Assembly (NCBI GenBank): GCA_015680685.1
Contig: MNCI01012642.1
Span: 499,096-563,095, forward strand
DNA from: Gnetum montanum
Taxonomy: Eukaryota; Streptophyta; Gnetopsida; Gnetales; Gnetaceae
Length of the DNA stretch: 64,000 bases
Direction of reading: 5' to 3'
The notes below the pieces were generated by a model. The model did not search any database. It saw only the letters and a program-made list of their open reading frames with translations, and had not been told where the DNA came from. Position numbers and translations under genes: made by a program. This document shows, piece by piece, positions 33,998-45,213 of this stretch. Each line of letters starts with the position of its first letter. Position 1 is the stretch's first letter.

Positions 33998-34598
33998 NNN
34001 NNNNNNNNNNNNNNNNNNNNNNNNNNNNNNNNNNNNNNNNNNNNNNNNNNNNNNNNNNNNNNNNNNNNNNNNNNNNNNNNNNNNNNNNNNNNNNNNNNNN
34101 NNNNNNNNNNNNNNNNNNNNNNNNNNNNNNNNNNNNNNNNNNNNNNNNNNNNNNNNNNNNNNNNNNNNNNNNNNNNNNNNNNNNNNNNNNNNNNNNNNNN
34201 NNNNNNNNNNNNNNNNNNNNNNNNNNNNNNNNNNNNNNNNNNNNNNNNNNNNNNNNNNNNNNNNNNNNNNNNNNNNNNNNNNNNNNNNNNNNNNNNNNNN
34301 NNNNNNNNNNNNNNNNNNNNNNNNNNNNNNNNNNNNNNNNNNNNNNNNNNNNNNNNNNNNNNNNNNNNNNNNNNNNNNNNNNNNNNNNNNNNNNNNNNNN
34401 NNNNNNNNNNNNNNNNNNNNNNNNNNNNNNNNNNNNNNNNNNNNNNNNNNNNNNNNNNNNNNNNNNNNNNNNNNNNNNNNNNNNNNNNNNNNNNNNNNNN
34501 NNNNNNNNNNNNNNNNNNNNNNNNNNNNNNNNNNNNNNNNNNNNNNNNNNNNNNNNNNNNNNNNNNNNNNNNNNNNNNNNNNNNNNNNNNNNNNNNNN
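33998..34598. other. Assembly gap (601 N)
   Basis: A run of N within M2. Its true length may differ from 601. On the minus strand it follows the Pro-rich end of gag and precedes the spacer, so protease and any pol would be here. Frames read through it are artefacts. Confidence 0.99.
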
Positions 34599-36329
34599 GG
34601 TTGTGTTCATTGGGCCGTATGGTTGTTGGAGTGTAAGTTGGTGGCCCTAATGAAGTTACATGAGGCGTTGGGTTCGAAGGTAAGGGTGCACCAGATTGTT
34701 GGACTTGTGCTGAGTTGGAAGATGCAGTGGCCTCAGAGTTATATTGTCCCTTCCTACGGCTATGTTTAAAGAAAGGACACTTTTGATGTTGAGGAGGCTC
34801 TTCACTGCTGTTAGTAGCAGTAGCATAAGTGTTGTTCGTGGATTGCGGTGGTATAAACACCTTAGGAATAGTTGGTGGCATTGTGGAAGGAGGGAAGGGT
34901 TGAGAATGTTGAAAGTTAGGAGGAATATAAGGTGCATAAGGTGGTGGTTGTGTTCGAGGTATGGGCTGATAGTATTGTGGAGAATGGTATTGTGGTAAGA
35001 TAGAGTATGTTGGCCCAGTTGAAGAAACAAGGTGTTGAACGTGATAAGCGTTTAGATTCGGAAAATATGAAGGGTGCCTCCAGTCTAAGGGTGGATTCCC
35101 CCACGACTGGGATTGTTGCGACTGTGATCGAACATAGTATCTTTGTACAAACTCTGGATGTAACGTGTTTCCCAAATGCTCATGTAGATGTAACAATATT
35201 GGCATTGGCCCTTGGGGTGATCGTACAGGCATATGCTGCATTCATATGTATGATTGGCAGTTGAGCACTTATTCCCTTCATTCTTTCTTTTCGATTGTCT
35301 ATTGTTTTGTCCTACTTCTTGGGTTGTCAAAACTCTATCCCCAATGATGTTGATATATTCTCCAGACTTTTGGTACATCCATTCCAACATCTTATTGATC
35401 TTTGCCTCAGCTTCTTCTAACGATTGTTGTATTGGCAAAGATGATGTTTCCACCTTGAGATTTTTTGGTTTCTCCTTGTTATGATCATGGACCTTTGTTA
35501 AGTTGAAATTTTGGTCTCGTTGATGTTTTTCAACATTCTCCCATGTAGCTATTTCTCCTTCCCCTTTTGCTACCCTTTGAATAAGCTCTTGAATTTGATG
35601 GGTTCGTAGGTTGTATAATTGACCTTGGGCATACGTTCCTAAGGTCTCTCTTGTTTCATTACGTAGCCCATCAATGTTATGGTACATTAGCCTTTCCTCG
35701 GAAAACCCATGGCTTGGAAAGTTGTTTAATAGTGCATAGTATCTTTCTAAGGCCATGTCCAAGGGTTCATGTTGTGCTGGTTTCTATCCTTGGATTCGTT
35801 TCCTCAAGGCTGACACTCTTGCGTAGGTTTGATATTTTTTGTTAAAGACCTCTACCATTGTTGACTAGTGTCTTATTGAATTTGGTTTTAACGATCTATA
35901 CCATACTTTAGCTTAGTCAACGGGTGTCATAGGAAAGAGCTTAAGTTTTTGCCAACTGTTATCAATGTTATTCCATGTGTAGGCATCATAGAAGGCTAGT
36001 AAATGTTGATGTGGATCTAAGTCATAGCCTCCTGAAAATGTAGGAAAGTTGTTTAAATCGAGCTTGGGTAGTCGGCTCTCTTTACGATGCCTACGTGAGA
36101 TTCAAACAGCCTCTTGTATTTGTGTTAAGCTTGTAGTGGCTAGTGGGGGTTCATCATCATCGGGTAAGTTAGGCTTTCGTGTGTTGTGATGATGTTGTTT
36201 TTGTGCATGCTTATAGGAAACTCCCACTTCAGGTTGTATACTCCAATCTTCATCATCATATAGTTCGTTGGTTCTCCAATGAACTTCCTCACTAAGTGTG
36301 GCGTTATTATCATCTTGTAGGAGAGACAT
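34599..36329 (-). pseudogene. M2 gag, mostly open
   Basis: The start MSLLQDDNNATLSEE is at 36329. The first piece is open to 36102, then the capsid core follows with stops near 36095 and 35880. A long open piece runs 35762-35085 with LDMALERYYALLNNFPSHGF and TRETLGTYAQGQL. The knuckle CSICLYDHPKGQC is near 35230. Another frame from 35241 carries the Pro/Tyr-rich linker into the gap. Its N-terminus is acidic and differs from the MSSSH start of E1, M1 and M3, so M2 belongs to a distinct subfamily. Confidence 0.78.
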
Positions 36330-36441
36330 TGCTGTGTGTGAATTTATGTGACTTTTTATAATTACTTCTTTTTAAGAGATATATCGTTAAGTCCTTTACA
36401 ACGACCTTGTATGATATAACTAATCTAGATAACTAGCACCA

Positions 36442-36459
36442 TCCCTGACAATGGTGCCA
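36442..36459 (-). promoter_or_regulatory. M2 primer binding site (tRNA-Asp type)
   Basis: Minus strand TGGCACCATTGTCAGGGA, one base from the LTR end. Confidence 0.85.
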
Positions 36460-36460
36460 A

Positions 36461-37386
36461 TGATGAGTGGCGAGGTACCCCTACACTCAACCATACAAAA
36501 CGAGTGTCGCATGAATGATCCGGTCGAACTCCGCAGATGGACTAGTTGTGGCACCTAAACAGTTATCCTTAGGTCGCAGTTCGTTGTCTTCCCACCTAGA
36601 CTGGTATTGTATATTTGTCACATATGGTTTAGTCCAATGTGAGGTGTATGATGTGTTCCTAATCTATGCTACTCCTGAAGACAGTGGAAAATAATATTTA
36701 ACTAAGCTAAGCTAGGAGGAAAAGGGTAAGAAAATCTAATCTAGCCTAAGTGCGGTGAGTAACCAATTCCTTGATCAACCGTACACATCTTGGACCTCGT
36801 GCATGACTACCACTGGGACTACCAAGCATAGATCCTAGGTACACCACTGGGATTACCAAGCGTAGATCCCAAATGCGCCATTGGGTTACCAAGCGTAGAT
36901 CCTAGCTACACCACTGGGCTACCAAGCAGTCACACTTAAATGCTCGTAATCAAGTTGTACTCATTCCGTGTTCTAGGAGTTTAAGGGTAAGAGAGAGAAA
37001 ACAGTAAATAACATTAAATAAATAACAAATAAATAAATAACAAAGTGAATGCTACAATAATGAAGTAATCTCGATCTTTATTGTCGGTCATGTGCATGTC
37101 CAAGTACGACACACTCGAATAAAGACATAGTACAATTACATTCACCACACTGCGGGCAGACACAGGAAAAAATCAAACTCTGGAGGGATCAAACTGCCAG
37201 AGCTTCGCTACTCTAAAAATGGGATCCTAAACAAGGGAGAGTCGCGTCTTATTTATAGATATGGTGGCAAACTACGATATCGCATACACGATATCGTAGG
37301 GAAGACGCGATATTGCGGATGCGATATCGCGGGGGATGCGATATCACGTACGCGATATCGCAGCCTATGCAAATTACGTCTCATTA
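36461..37386 (-). repeat. M2 5' LTR
   Basis: It begins (plus) TGATGAGTGGCGAGG and ends CTCATTA, where the family has CATCA, a single C-to-T change at the terminus. TATTTATA is at 37250-37257. Six GATATC-type palindromes occupy U3 (37274-37365), one more than in the 3' LTR. Confidence 0.9.
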
Positions 37387-38805
37387 GAAGGTGTATATAA
37401 TTTGGATGACATGGATGGGGTAAATAAAAAGAATTTGATTGTAATAATGTCTAAGGGTAAAGAACTTAACTTAACCAAACCAAAAGATATGCAAGTGGGT
37501 CCTCCCCAAAGTAGGCACAAGCCTTTTATGCCCTTGCATAACTTCAAACTAAGGAGTCCATGGGCTTCATGGATGATTAATGATTATGGAAAGTTAAGTG
37601 CAAAAACCTGAAAGTAACTGACTAGGAAACTGGACACATCAAACTAGAACATTGAATCAAAACATGAAACCAGTAGCGAGGTGAGACATGGAAATCATAG
37701 ATGGATGACAGAGAGAGTGAAATGGAGTTCCTAATTATGGTCACATATAGTCCCTTGTGGAGTTTGTGATGAAATGACTTGGTAAGATCCATCCTTAGTC
37801 CAGATCAAAACCAACCACTTTCAGTGACTTCACATCGACATTCTAAGGCAAGTCCATCCCTTGAGACACAAGAATGCTCCCACAAAACAACTACCATTCC
37901 AAATAGGAGAGAAGGTAGGAAGTGTGAAAGGGCCTTAGAGGAGACAAGACAAGTCTCATAACTAGTGCTTGTAGCCCTTTTATTTAGTCTAAGTGCTGTG
38001 CTTTGAATTCCCATGTTTTTTTTGAATGGAAACCACACCATGCAAAGACCCATCCGATTTTTTCATTTATTTTGTCCAAGGGATATGCTTTGAATCCTCA
38101 TCTCTTTTTTTTTTGTTTTGTTTTTGTGATAAGGACCACACCATGCAAGGACTTATTTGACTTCCTATTGTGAAATGATGTGGAACAGTGAGAAGTTTAC
38201 GAGAACACTCTTGCACATAGGAAAACAAAAAAGCATAAAGAACACTACATCCCTTTGAAGCCACACCCTATCCAAACTTTTGATTCCTTCCCAATTTTAG
38301 AAACTACACAAGTCACCAATTTATTAAAGTTGTATTAATGAAAAAGAGACAACATGTTTCCAAAACAAGAAAAACCATAGAGTAAGTGGATGGGTGGATG
38401 ATGTGGACTTACTGCCTGTTACATGAAAAGAAACCATGTCCTAGTCATTAGTATTGACCATCAAAGTCAAAAACCAGACATCAACAATCAAATTACAAAT
38501 GAAACATACCACCATTGAGTATTGCATTACCATTGTATCTGCCACCTTATTAGCAGAAAAAGTAGAGAAACACACCAAACATAAGCAAATATAACCATAA
38601 AAGAGAGTAGACAATTGATATTAAAATATATTAATGATGGTATAAAACAAAAACTAAGAAAAGACTAATAACCTTAAAAATACAAATATGTAAATCAAAA
38701 AATGTAGAATAAAGAAGATGAAAATAAAAAGTTGTAAAACCAAAAATGTGTAAAACAAAAAAAAAATTCAAAAACTAAGGAGCCACATAAAGTGTTAGTA
38801 TGGGT
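37387..38805 (-). other. M1 spacer between integrase tail and M2 insertion
   Basis: Non-coding. The A-rich plus strand near 38690-38775 is the complement of the T-rich repeat that follows integrase in this family. It aligns by eye with the spacers of E3 and M3. Confidence 0.65.
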
Positions 38806-39657
38806 GGCCATCTCCCCCATGACTAAGTTGGAAGGGAGAGATCCAAAAAATTGAGCATGGTTGTCCATCTGACGAGGTGTTTATTGCATTGGTTGGCTTG
38901 GGCTCATGGAAAGGTTTTACTTGTTGGATGTTGACTAGTTGTTTCTTATTTGGGCTATCAAATTTGTAGAGGATCATGGCCCCAGATGGAAAAGTCTCAT
39001 CTATGATGTAAGGTCCTTTCCACAATGTTTGAAATTTGGTTCGCTAGGGTACATGTGCAGGATTCCAATAAAGAACCTTATCGCTTGGTTGAAACTTAAC
39101 TTTTCTTATTTTGAGGTCCTGGCATTTCTTGATGCCTTATGCATTTCGTTAGATGACAGGAACATTAACTACTTTTTGTCTAACAAGTTGAGACTCATAA
39201 ATCGTTCTTTTTGTGCTAGGCTTAGATCTAGGTCAAGGTCATAGGTCATGGAGAGTGTATGGAGCTCGGATTGGATAGGCAATGTTGGTAATTTTCTGTA
39301 CACAAGCTCATAGGGAGAATAACCTATGGGAAGCTTTCATGTGGAATGATAGGCCCAAAGGGCATCATTTAATTTAGTACTCTAGTCCCTTCGGTATTTG
39401 CTAATGGTATGCATTAAGATTTTTGTAATCTCCTGATTAGTGATTTCAACTTGATTGTTGGCTTGGGGGTGATATGGTGTTATGAGTTTATGTTCAACCC
39501 CCAAGTGCTACATCAGTTTCCAAAAAGTGGCACATGTAAAATGGGTTCCATTGTCAAAAATTAACACATGAGGTACACCAAACCTGTTTACGATGTTCTG
39601 TTGTATAAATCAAGCAGTAGTGGTGGATGTACAGTCAACGACGGTTGTTACTTCTGC
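38806..39657 (-). pseudogene. M1 integrase, partial
   Basis: On the minus strand the core reads FGVPHVLIFDNGTHF (second catalytic Asp), then HPQANNQVEITNQEI (catalytic Glu). The C-terminus runs through SLAQKERF to 39025-38795, ending ISPFQLSHGGDGHPY. Stops interrupt it. The HHCC domain and first Asp region are missing because of the deletion that joins protease to integrase. A PPT-like TTAGTCATGGGGGAGATGG overlaps the end (38826-38808). Confidence 0.78.
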
Positions 39658-39849
39658 TCACTTGGTACAATAGTAAATTGCTCCAATTAGTAGTGTCTTC
39701 AATTTAAGGGGCTCTTGTTTAAAGTTAGGAATTTCTAGCTCACCCCAATTGACATCATCATTTGCTCCTTCAAAGAGTTGGTGATGAACTTGCTCAAGTT
39801 CATCCATACTTACAACGTACTTGTACATTAGGCCCTTCGTTGGTTTCAT
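39640..39849 (-). pseudogene. M1 protease linker fused in frame to integrase
   Basis: The open frame reads through MDELEQVHHQLFEGANDD (the protease-RT linker seen in E3 and M3) and EPLKLKTLL. It then passes directly into the integrase segment YYCTKWAEVTT, where the Trp codon is now TGA. In M3 these segments are more than 2 kb apart, with RT and RNase H between. The join is in frame, so a gag-protease-integrase polyprotein could have been made by an ancestor. Confidence 0.65.
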
Positions 39850-39879
39850 GCATAATGTACTACTACTAGTATTAGCTGT

Positions 39880-40520
39880 CAGCCACTGGGTGCCTTCTTA
39901 TTTTGTGGTTGCTGCGTATAGACATCTCTGGATCTCAACTTCTGGTGCACACTGCTAGCATGTAGAGATAGATGTTTGCTTTACTAACCATAACTTTTGC
40001 ACACAATGGCACCTTGAATCACTGTACGCGATACATGGAACTCTCTTCTTCTTGATCTTTCCAAACTCATTTTCTTTTGATATCTCTAAGGAAAGATCTC
40101 TAATGCCCATTTGGGCATCAACAGTACTTAGCCACGCCCTTCCCATGATGATTGGAAAGTCCCCCTTGTAGTTCTCCACTTTGATTACTAGGAAATCAAT
40201 GGGATATGACCACCCACAAATGGTGGTGATGTTATCTTCAACTAGTCCTAATGAAATAGTGATGGACTAGTTTGTTAGCTCTAGCCGGATGTTGCTCTTC
40301 CTCAAAGGAGGAAGGTTCCTCATTGTGTACATCTCATGCAAGATCAGATTAACACTAAAACCAAAGTCAATAAGAGATTTGCAAGGCTCATTCCCAATAA
40401 TTTGCAAGTAAATTAAGGGGCTTCTAGGATCAACTAATTTTTTGGGCAGGTTACTAGCTCGAATCCAATTAGATACAACATGTGTCAGCATTACAGTATG
40501 GATTCAAGAGGGGTTTTGGT
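39880..40520 (-). pseudogene. M1 aspartic protease, decayed
   Basis: MLTHVVSNWIRASNLPKK begins the domain at 40491. The catalytic site reads LIDFGFSVNLIL, D-F-G instead of D-S-G. FPIIMGRAWLSTVDAQMG follows at about 40150. A stop lies near 40266 between the halves. Confidence 0.75.
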
Positions 40521-42940
40521 TTGAAGGGGACTTAGATAGGGAGGAAATAGAGGAAGGTGAAGGAGCAGGGTTATCAACCACTAATGTATCTAAGAGCTTT
40601 GGTGGACTACGAGGTTGAAAGAAGGGTTTTTTCTTTGTTCATGGTTTTGACTCGTTGGATGGGTTAACCAATTGTAGGTTAACTACCCTCATAGCATTCC
40701 TTTACTATGATTATGCAGGAAATTCACCCTACATGGACAGAGCAGGTGGTGATTATGCAAGAGGTGGAGGAGTAGGTGCAAGGAAAGGAGGTACATGAGG
40801 ATAGTAGGTGCCATCCCTCCTTGGATAGGTGATTGGTATGTTTCAAGAAGGTAGTGGTAAGATTGGTAAGTAGCCATATGACCAGAGGAATTCCTTGGAG
40901 ATGAAGGTTGCTAAACTTAGTAACCATAGGGATCTGGTTGCCAGTAAGGGTATTGTTGTCTTGTAGGTGATAATGCCCACAATTGTGGTTGTTGCCACTA
41001 TTGATACAATTCATAGGGCTATGGAGGAGTTGCACTTGGATAGTATTGTTATGGTTGGTGGAACTGTTGATGATTGGCTTGTGGATAAGGCAATCTTTTG
41101 AGTGTTTGCCTTTGTGTAAGTTGTGGATGTAAGGCATACACCCTAGATTCTTGCAAGTGTGATACAATTGGATGGATGTTCATATTGGCAAACATCACAT
41201 CCATCATCATCATTCGAATCACTATCTGCAACCATCTCTATAGCAACTATTTTACCTTTACCTTTAGATTTGGCATGTTCAGCTTCCTTACATCTCCGAT
41301 GCTCTTGCTCACCACTTTGCTCCTTGAACTCTTTAGCAATTTTAAAAATAGCTTGACACTTATTGTCCATGGAGTTCCATAATTGATCAAGCTTAGTTGT
41401 AATTTCTAACTACAATTTTTGGAATGTTAAGGTTTTCTGATTCACCACCTCATCTTTGGTAAATTCATCCTCACTATCACAAAATCTAACCCCCTTCTTT
41501 TGAATAGAAAGGTCTCTATTGTATTCTTCTGCACTTTCACATTTTCTCAGCTCTCCCTCTTCCTTAGCTACCTGCTCAATTAATCTTTGAATCCAACGGG
41601 CATTCAATTCTGTCAATCTCCCTTGGGCATAGATGCCAAGGATTTTCCTGGTTTCAGACCATAACCCATCTATGATATGGTGAAGCTGATCAAGCTGAGA
41701 GTATCCATGGCTAGGACACCTATGCAATAGAGAGTAGTAATGGCCAATAGTAGCATCCAAGGGCTTATGACTCCCTTGTTTCCACCCTTGAATTTGCTTC
41801 CTTAGATTAGATACCCGTGAGTATGTTTGATATTTTTCATTGAATAGTTCCAACATTGTACTCCACCGCCTAATTGATTTTGGTTCCAAGAATCGATACC
41901 AACTTTCTGCTTCCTTTATAAGTGTCCTTGGAAATAATTTTAGCTTTTGCCAGTTATTTTCAATATTTTGTAAGGCACATGCATCTTGGAAGACCTGGAG
42001 ATGATTTTGTGGATTAGCATCATATCCTCCCTCAAACCGAGGGATGTTGTCCATATTTAGCCTCTTTATTATACTATCCTTCACATGCCTTGTTGGAATC
42101 CTCATAGCCTCTGCAATGTTCAACATGCCTCGAGTAGCAAGTAGGGGTTCATCAAGTCCATGATGGTGGTGCCTATAATGCTCCTTACTAGCCCTTCTTT
42201 CTTGATGATGGGCCTCTTTGGATTGTCCATGTCTTTGGTCATGATTGTCTTGATAGACCCTTCTATTGTTTTAGTCCCATCGATTGCCTCCATCATGATT
42301 ATTTCTTCTATGGCCACGATCTGAACCTGATGAAGAAGAAGATGATGATGAAGGGGAAGAAGAAAGGGAACTTGCTCTATGCTGACGCCTATCACCCTTC
42401 CTTTGATGCTCGTGACCACAATCACAATCAAGATCTCCTTTATCCTCCTTTTCTTGACTTGCTTCCCTAGATCCATTCTTATCATTGGATCTATTTTGAC
42501 TAGAACTTGGATTGTACATTTTGGTTAAGGGCTCTTTGAACAAAATCAAAGAGAGGAGAATCATCAAAGAAGTGGTCGCCTTCATCAATTGGACCAAGCA
42601 AAGTCCTTCATAAGCTCATGCTGATGCTCTAGCTGACGATCCCTTAATCTTTGTACTTTATTGGGATGATAATCCCTTGAGTTGGGATCTCGCATCTCAT
42701 ATTCTCCATGGAAATGTTGAAGCCCATGTCGTGCTAGCATTAATTGGAGCATTGCTAGAACAGATCGATCAAGTTGCAACACAATGTTGCCTTCCGTGTC
42801 GTGCCACGCATCAATTCATCTTGATGTAGGATGAAGGTAATGTTTGATACATACTCATCAGGATGAGCATATACCACTTGGTATTGTTGAGGTACTTGAA
42901 CTGCCCTGGGTGGAGATGGGCTCCTATGAGAAGAAGACAT
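40521..42940 (-). pseudogene. M1 gag, best-preserved capsid core
   Basis: The start MSSSHRSPSPPRA is at 42940. A Ser-rich run (SSSPSSSSSSSSGSD) is near 42340. The core is open from 42126 to 41410 (238 aa): IPRFEGGYDANPQNHLQVF, then KEAESWYRFLEPKSIRRWS, KQIQGWKQGSHKPLDA and LLHRCPSHGYSQ. The knuckle CDVCQYEHPSNC is near 41190. This is the clearest Retrotrans_gag domain in the window, and its HRCPSHG motif is characteristic of the Athila/Tat group. Frameshifts occur between the pieces. Confidence 0.85.
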
Positions 42941-43084
42941 TTTGTGTTAATAAACAGTGTGCAATTAAAATTTATTTTAATGATAATAATGATAATTCTT
43001 ATTTTCGTAGGATTTGACACTTAGGGTTTGAACAATGAGGGTACTAGATTTCACTAGGCTTAGATAGCACATGAAGAATTGCAG

Positions 43085-43102
43085 TCCCTAGCAATGGTGC
43101 CA
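43085..43102 (-). promoter_or_regulatory. M1 primer binding site (tRNA-Asp type)
   Basis: Minus strand TGGCACCATTGCTAGGGA next to the LTR end. Confidence 0.85.
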
Positions 43103-43103
43103 A

Positions 43104-44048
43104 TGATGAGTGGCAAGGTAACCCTACGTCCAACCATACGAATCACAAGCATTCATGTGTAATCCAGTCAAATTCCGTAGACTGTAATTACTAAGTACAC
43201 TAGAGCTAACTGGTGTGTGTGTGTTGTTCATTCGTTGTCTTCCCAGTCCCACTTGTGGAATGCAATTGTATGGTTAAGTGTGACTAAGGCATATGATTTT
43301 TTATTGTTTTGTGTTTTTATGGAATTACTCACCTAGAACAAGAATAAAAGTAAGAATGATTAAAAATAAAAGTGATTAATTGCTAAGAAAACTAAAGTCT
43401 AATCTAGCCTAACATAAGTAACTGTTCCCACTTCCCAGACACATCCTAAACTTCATGCAAACACTGCTGGGCTGTCAAACGCTAATCGTTTTTGAGCTAC
43501 CAAGTGTCACACGTATGCTCAAAGGGGTTGTGCTTGTGTAATTTAACAATTTGCTTAATTGATCAAAATGAATTGTTGTGTTAATAACACGCATGTAAAG
43601 TGCATAAAATAAAATAAAATAAAATATAAATGCATAAGAAAACAAATCTCAAGTGTTGTAAGGATAAATCAAAGAGCTCATCTTTATTGCCAACACAATG
43701 ATGTGCTTAGGTACATCAATGCTTAAATAAAGATTCGTTTACACTTAGACCTCTTGCTGCAGGCACTTGGAAAATATTCTAACTTTCAAATAGACAGACT
43801 ACAAGAGTTTCGCTACTTGATTGTTAAAAAACTTTCTCCTAATTGTGTGCTTGGGTGCTGTATTTATAAACTTGAGAGTAACTGCTCTAATAATTAGAGT
43901 AACCGCTCTAATAATTAGAATAACTGCTAGAGTAACTACTCTAATAATTAAAATAACTGCTAGAGTAACTACTCTAATAATTAGAATAACTACTAGAGTA
44001 ACCGCTCTAATAATAACCACTCTAATAGTTAGAGTAACTGCTTCATCA
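43104..44048 (-). repeat. M1 5' LTR
   Basis: It begins (plus) TGATGAGTGGCAAGG and ends CTTCATCA. It is about 100 bp longer than the 3' LTR, all in the U3 array. TATTTATA is at 43861-43868. Transcription would run away from the TCTP gene. Confidence 0.9.
43875..44048 (-). promoter_or_regulatory. U3 array of CTCTAATAATTAGAG palindromes (about six units)
   Basis: Units CTCTAATAATTAGAG, some reduced to CTCTAATAATTAAAA or CTCTAATAA, alternate with TAACTGCTAGAGTAACTA-type linkers. The 3' LTR has two. It is the part of M1 nearest the TCTP gene, about 1.2 kb from its ATG. Confidence 0.7.
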
Positions 44049-44520
44049 AGGGTGATGTCAAAAACTATGTTAGACTAGCATGATGTTGGGATCAAACCCA
44101 TGTACATCACAAACCACATGCTCTAGTTATTGTGGGCGTAAGATTCTTAACATAAGATCAATAACAAATGATAGGGTGAAAATCTTCCACAAGTGCTACC
44201 ATTATCTTATTTTGATACAAATTTTGGTATTAAGCTATAGCTCTTTATCTCTTTTTGCTATTTTAAGTTGAAGCGTGAATGTTAAAAAGTGATGTATATT
44301 TTGTTAGCACTAGGACCTTCCTCCCTATCAATAATTAATTTTCTTCATTATTTATTCCAAGTATCAATTATAAGTCCTAAAATCAAAAAGTGTTTTTCTT
44401 TCTATTTTTTTATGATATCTAATTGTGTTAAACTTATGATGTATTTTAAATTTTCTTTATTCATTGTTAATATTTTTTTGGGATTCAAGACCCTATTTTA
44501 AATTTCACATCGAATTAAAA
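44049..44520. other. Left flank of the TCTP island, with a B-box-like site
   Basis: Minus strand GGTTTGATCCC (44098-44088) is a good pol III B box, with CTAGAGCATGTGG upstream (about 44125-44112). It could be a tRNA-derived SINE head or a tRNA relic, but ends were not resolved. The rest is AT-rich with no gene. Confidence 0.3.
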
Positions 44521-45213
44521 AAAAAAATGACATTGGGAGGGTGATGAGGCATCATCGTTTTGTTAAAATAAACGAACAAAGATGAAAAATAAAAATATTC
44601 TATCATTGTACGCGAAGAGAAAATCTAAATGCGGGGTACAAACAACGAGATCGGAATCGGATCGAGGAAAGAAGATTCCCATCCGTCACACCGTTTGACC
44701 AAAATCCCATTATCATTATTGATCTTGCTATTTGCTATTCCTGTGCAGCGAACCGGTAAAGCGGCCGATTCGCCGCCTAAAGATGCCCAAAAAATTAAAA
44801 CACCTTTCTTTGTTCTTAAAAAAAAAAAAAAACACATATTCCTCCCATAGAAATATAGATCGGTCATCTGGCATGAAAACTTAAAAAGGAAGCAAGGAAA
44901 AAAAACCAAAGAAAATCTACGAGTGGTAGACAATTGCCCTGGAAAAAATTACCAGACAATAAATGGAATCATGGCTTTTTCAAAATTAAAACGTACACAC
45001 TAAAAAGATTCGCATCAAAACAAGAAGCAACGGTCGCTGAAGGACAGGTGTACAAATCTGTGAATCCGTGTGAAAGATCGTCCTCAGAGAACGCCGAAGC
45101 AGACGAGACCAGGATTGAAGAGAGTTCTTAGATCTCGTTCTGCATCGGCGTATCTTACTCTCTCGCTCGCTCTTGTTTTTGTAGTTATTTTTGTTGCGTT
45201 GCGACAAGTAACC
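44521..45213 (+). promoter_or_regulatory. TCTP promoter region and 5' UTR
   Basis: This stretch is richer in CpG than the surrounding retrotransposons. No canonical TATAAA was found. A pyrimidine-rich CTTACTCTCTCGCTCGCTCTTG at about 45157-45178 lies shortly before the ATG and could mark a TOP-like start, as reported for TCTP mRNAs in animals. The transcription start cannot be fixed from sequence. Confidence 0.5.

Larger units (their letters stand above)
30989..37386 (-). mobile_element. M2: Ty3/gypsy element nested in M1, perfect target duplication
   Basis: GAAGG occurs at 30984-30988 and at 37387-37391. LTRs are 30989-31877 and 36461-37386, highly similar with mostly transition differences. 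PBS is 36442-36459. Gag is at 36329-34599, interrupted at its end by a 601-base N gap. A shortened third ORF is at 32645-32142. Pol is not seen on either side of the gap; whether any lies inside cannot be told. M2 inserted after M1 was already in place. Confidence 0.92.
29534..44048 (-). mobile_element. M1: internally deleted Ty3/gypsy element, host of M2
   Basis: The 5' LTR is 43104-44048, the PBS 43085-43102, gag 42940-40500, protease 40500-39900, a protease-integrase join 39849-39658 and integrase to about 38800. The spacer reaches 37387, where M2 is inserted. The 3' internal part continues at 30988-30393, followed by the PPT and the 3' LTR 29534-30378. RT and RNase H are absent. Flanking pentamers are GAGGT and AGGGT, not a clear duplication. 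Confidence 0.85.

Noticed and set aside
33801-35241. Long open frames across the 33998-34598 region on both strands
   Set aside because: They exist only because N bases are read as X. The real gag coding is on the minus strand up to 34599.
29529-44053. GAGGT/AGGGT as the M1 target duplication
   Set aside because: Only three of five bases match, so it cannot be claimed.
44934-45131. Possible 65-residue ORF just upstream of TCTP
   Set aside because: It starts with TTG, not ATG, lies in the probable leader of TCTP and has no recognisable domain.
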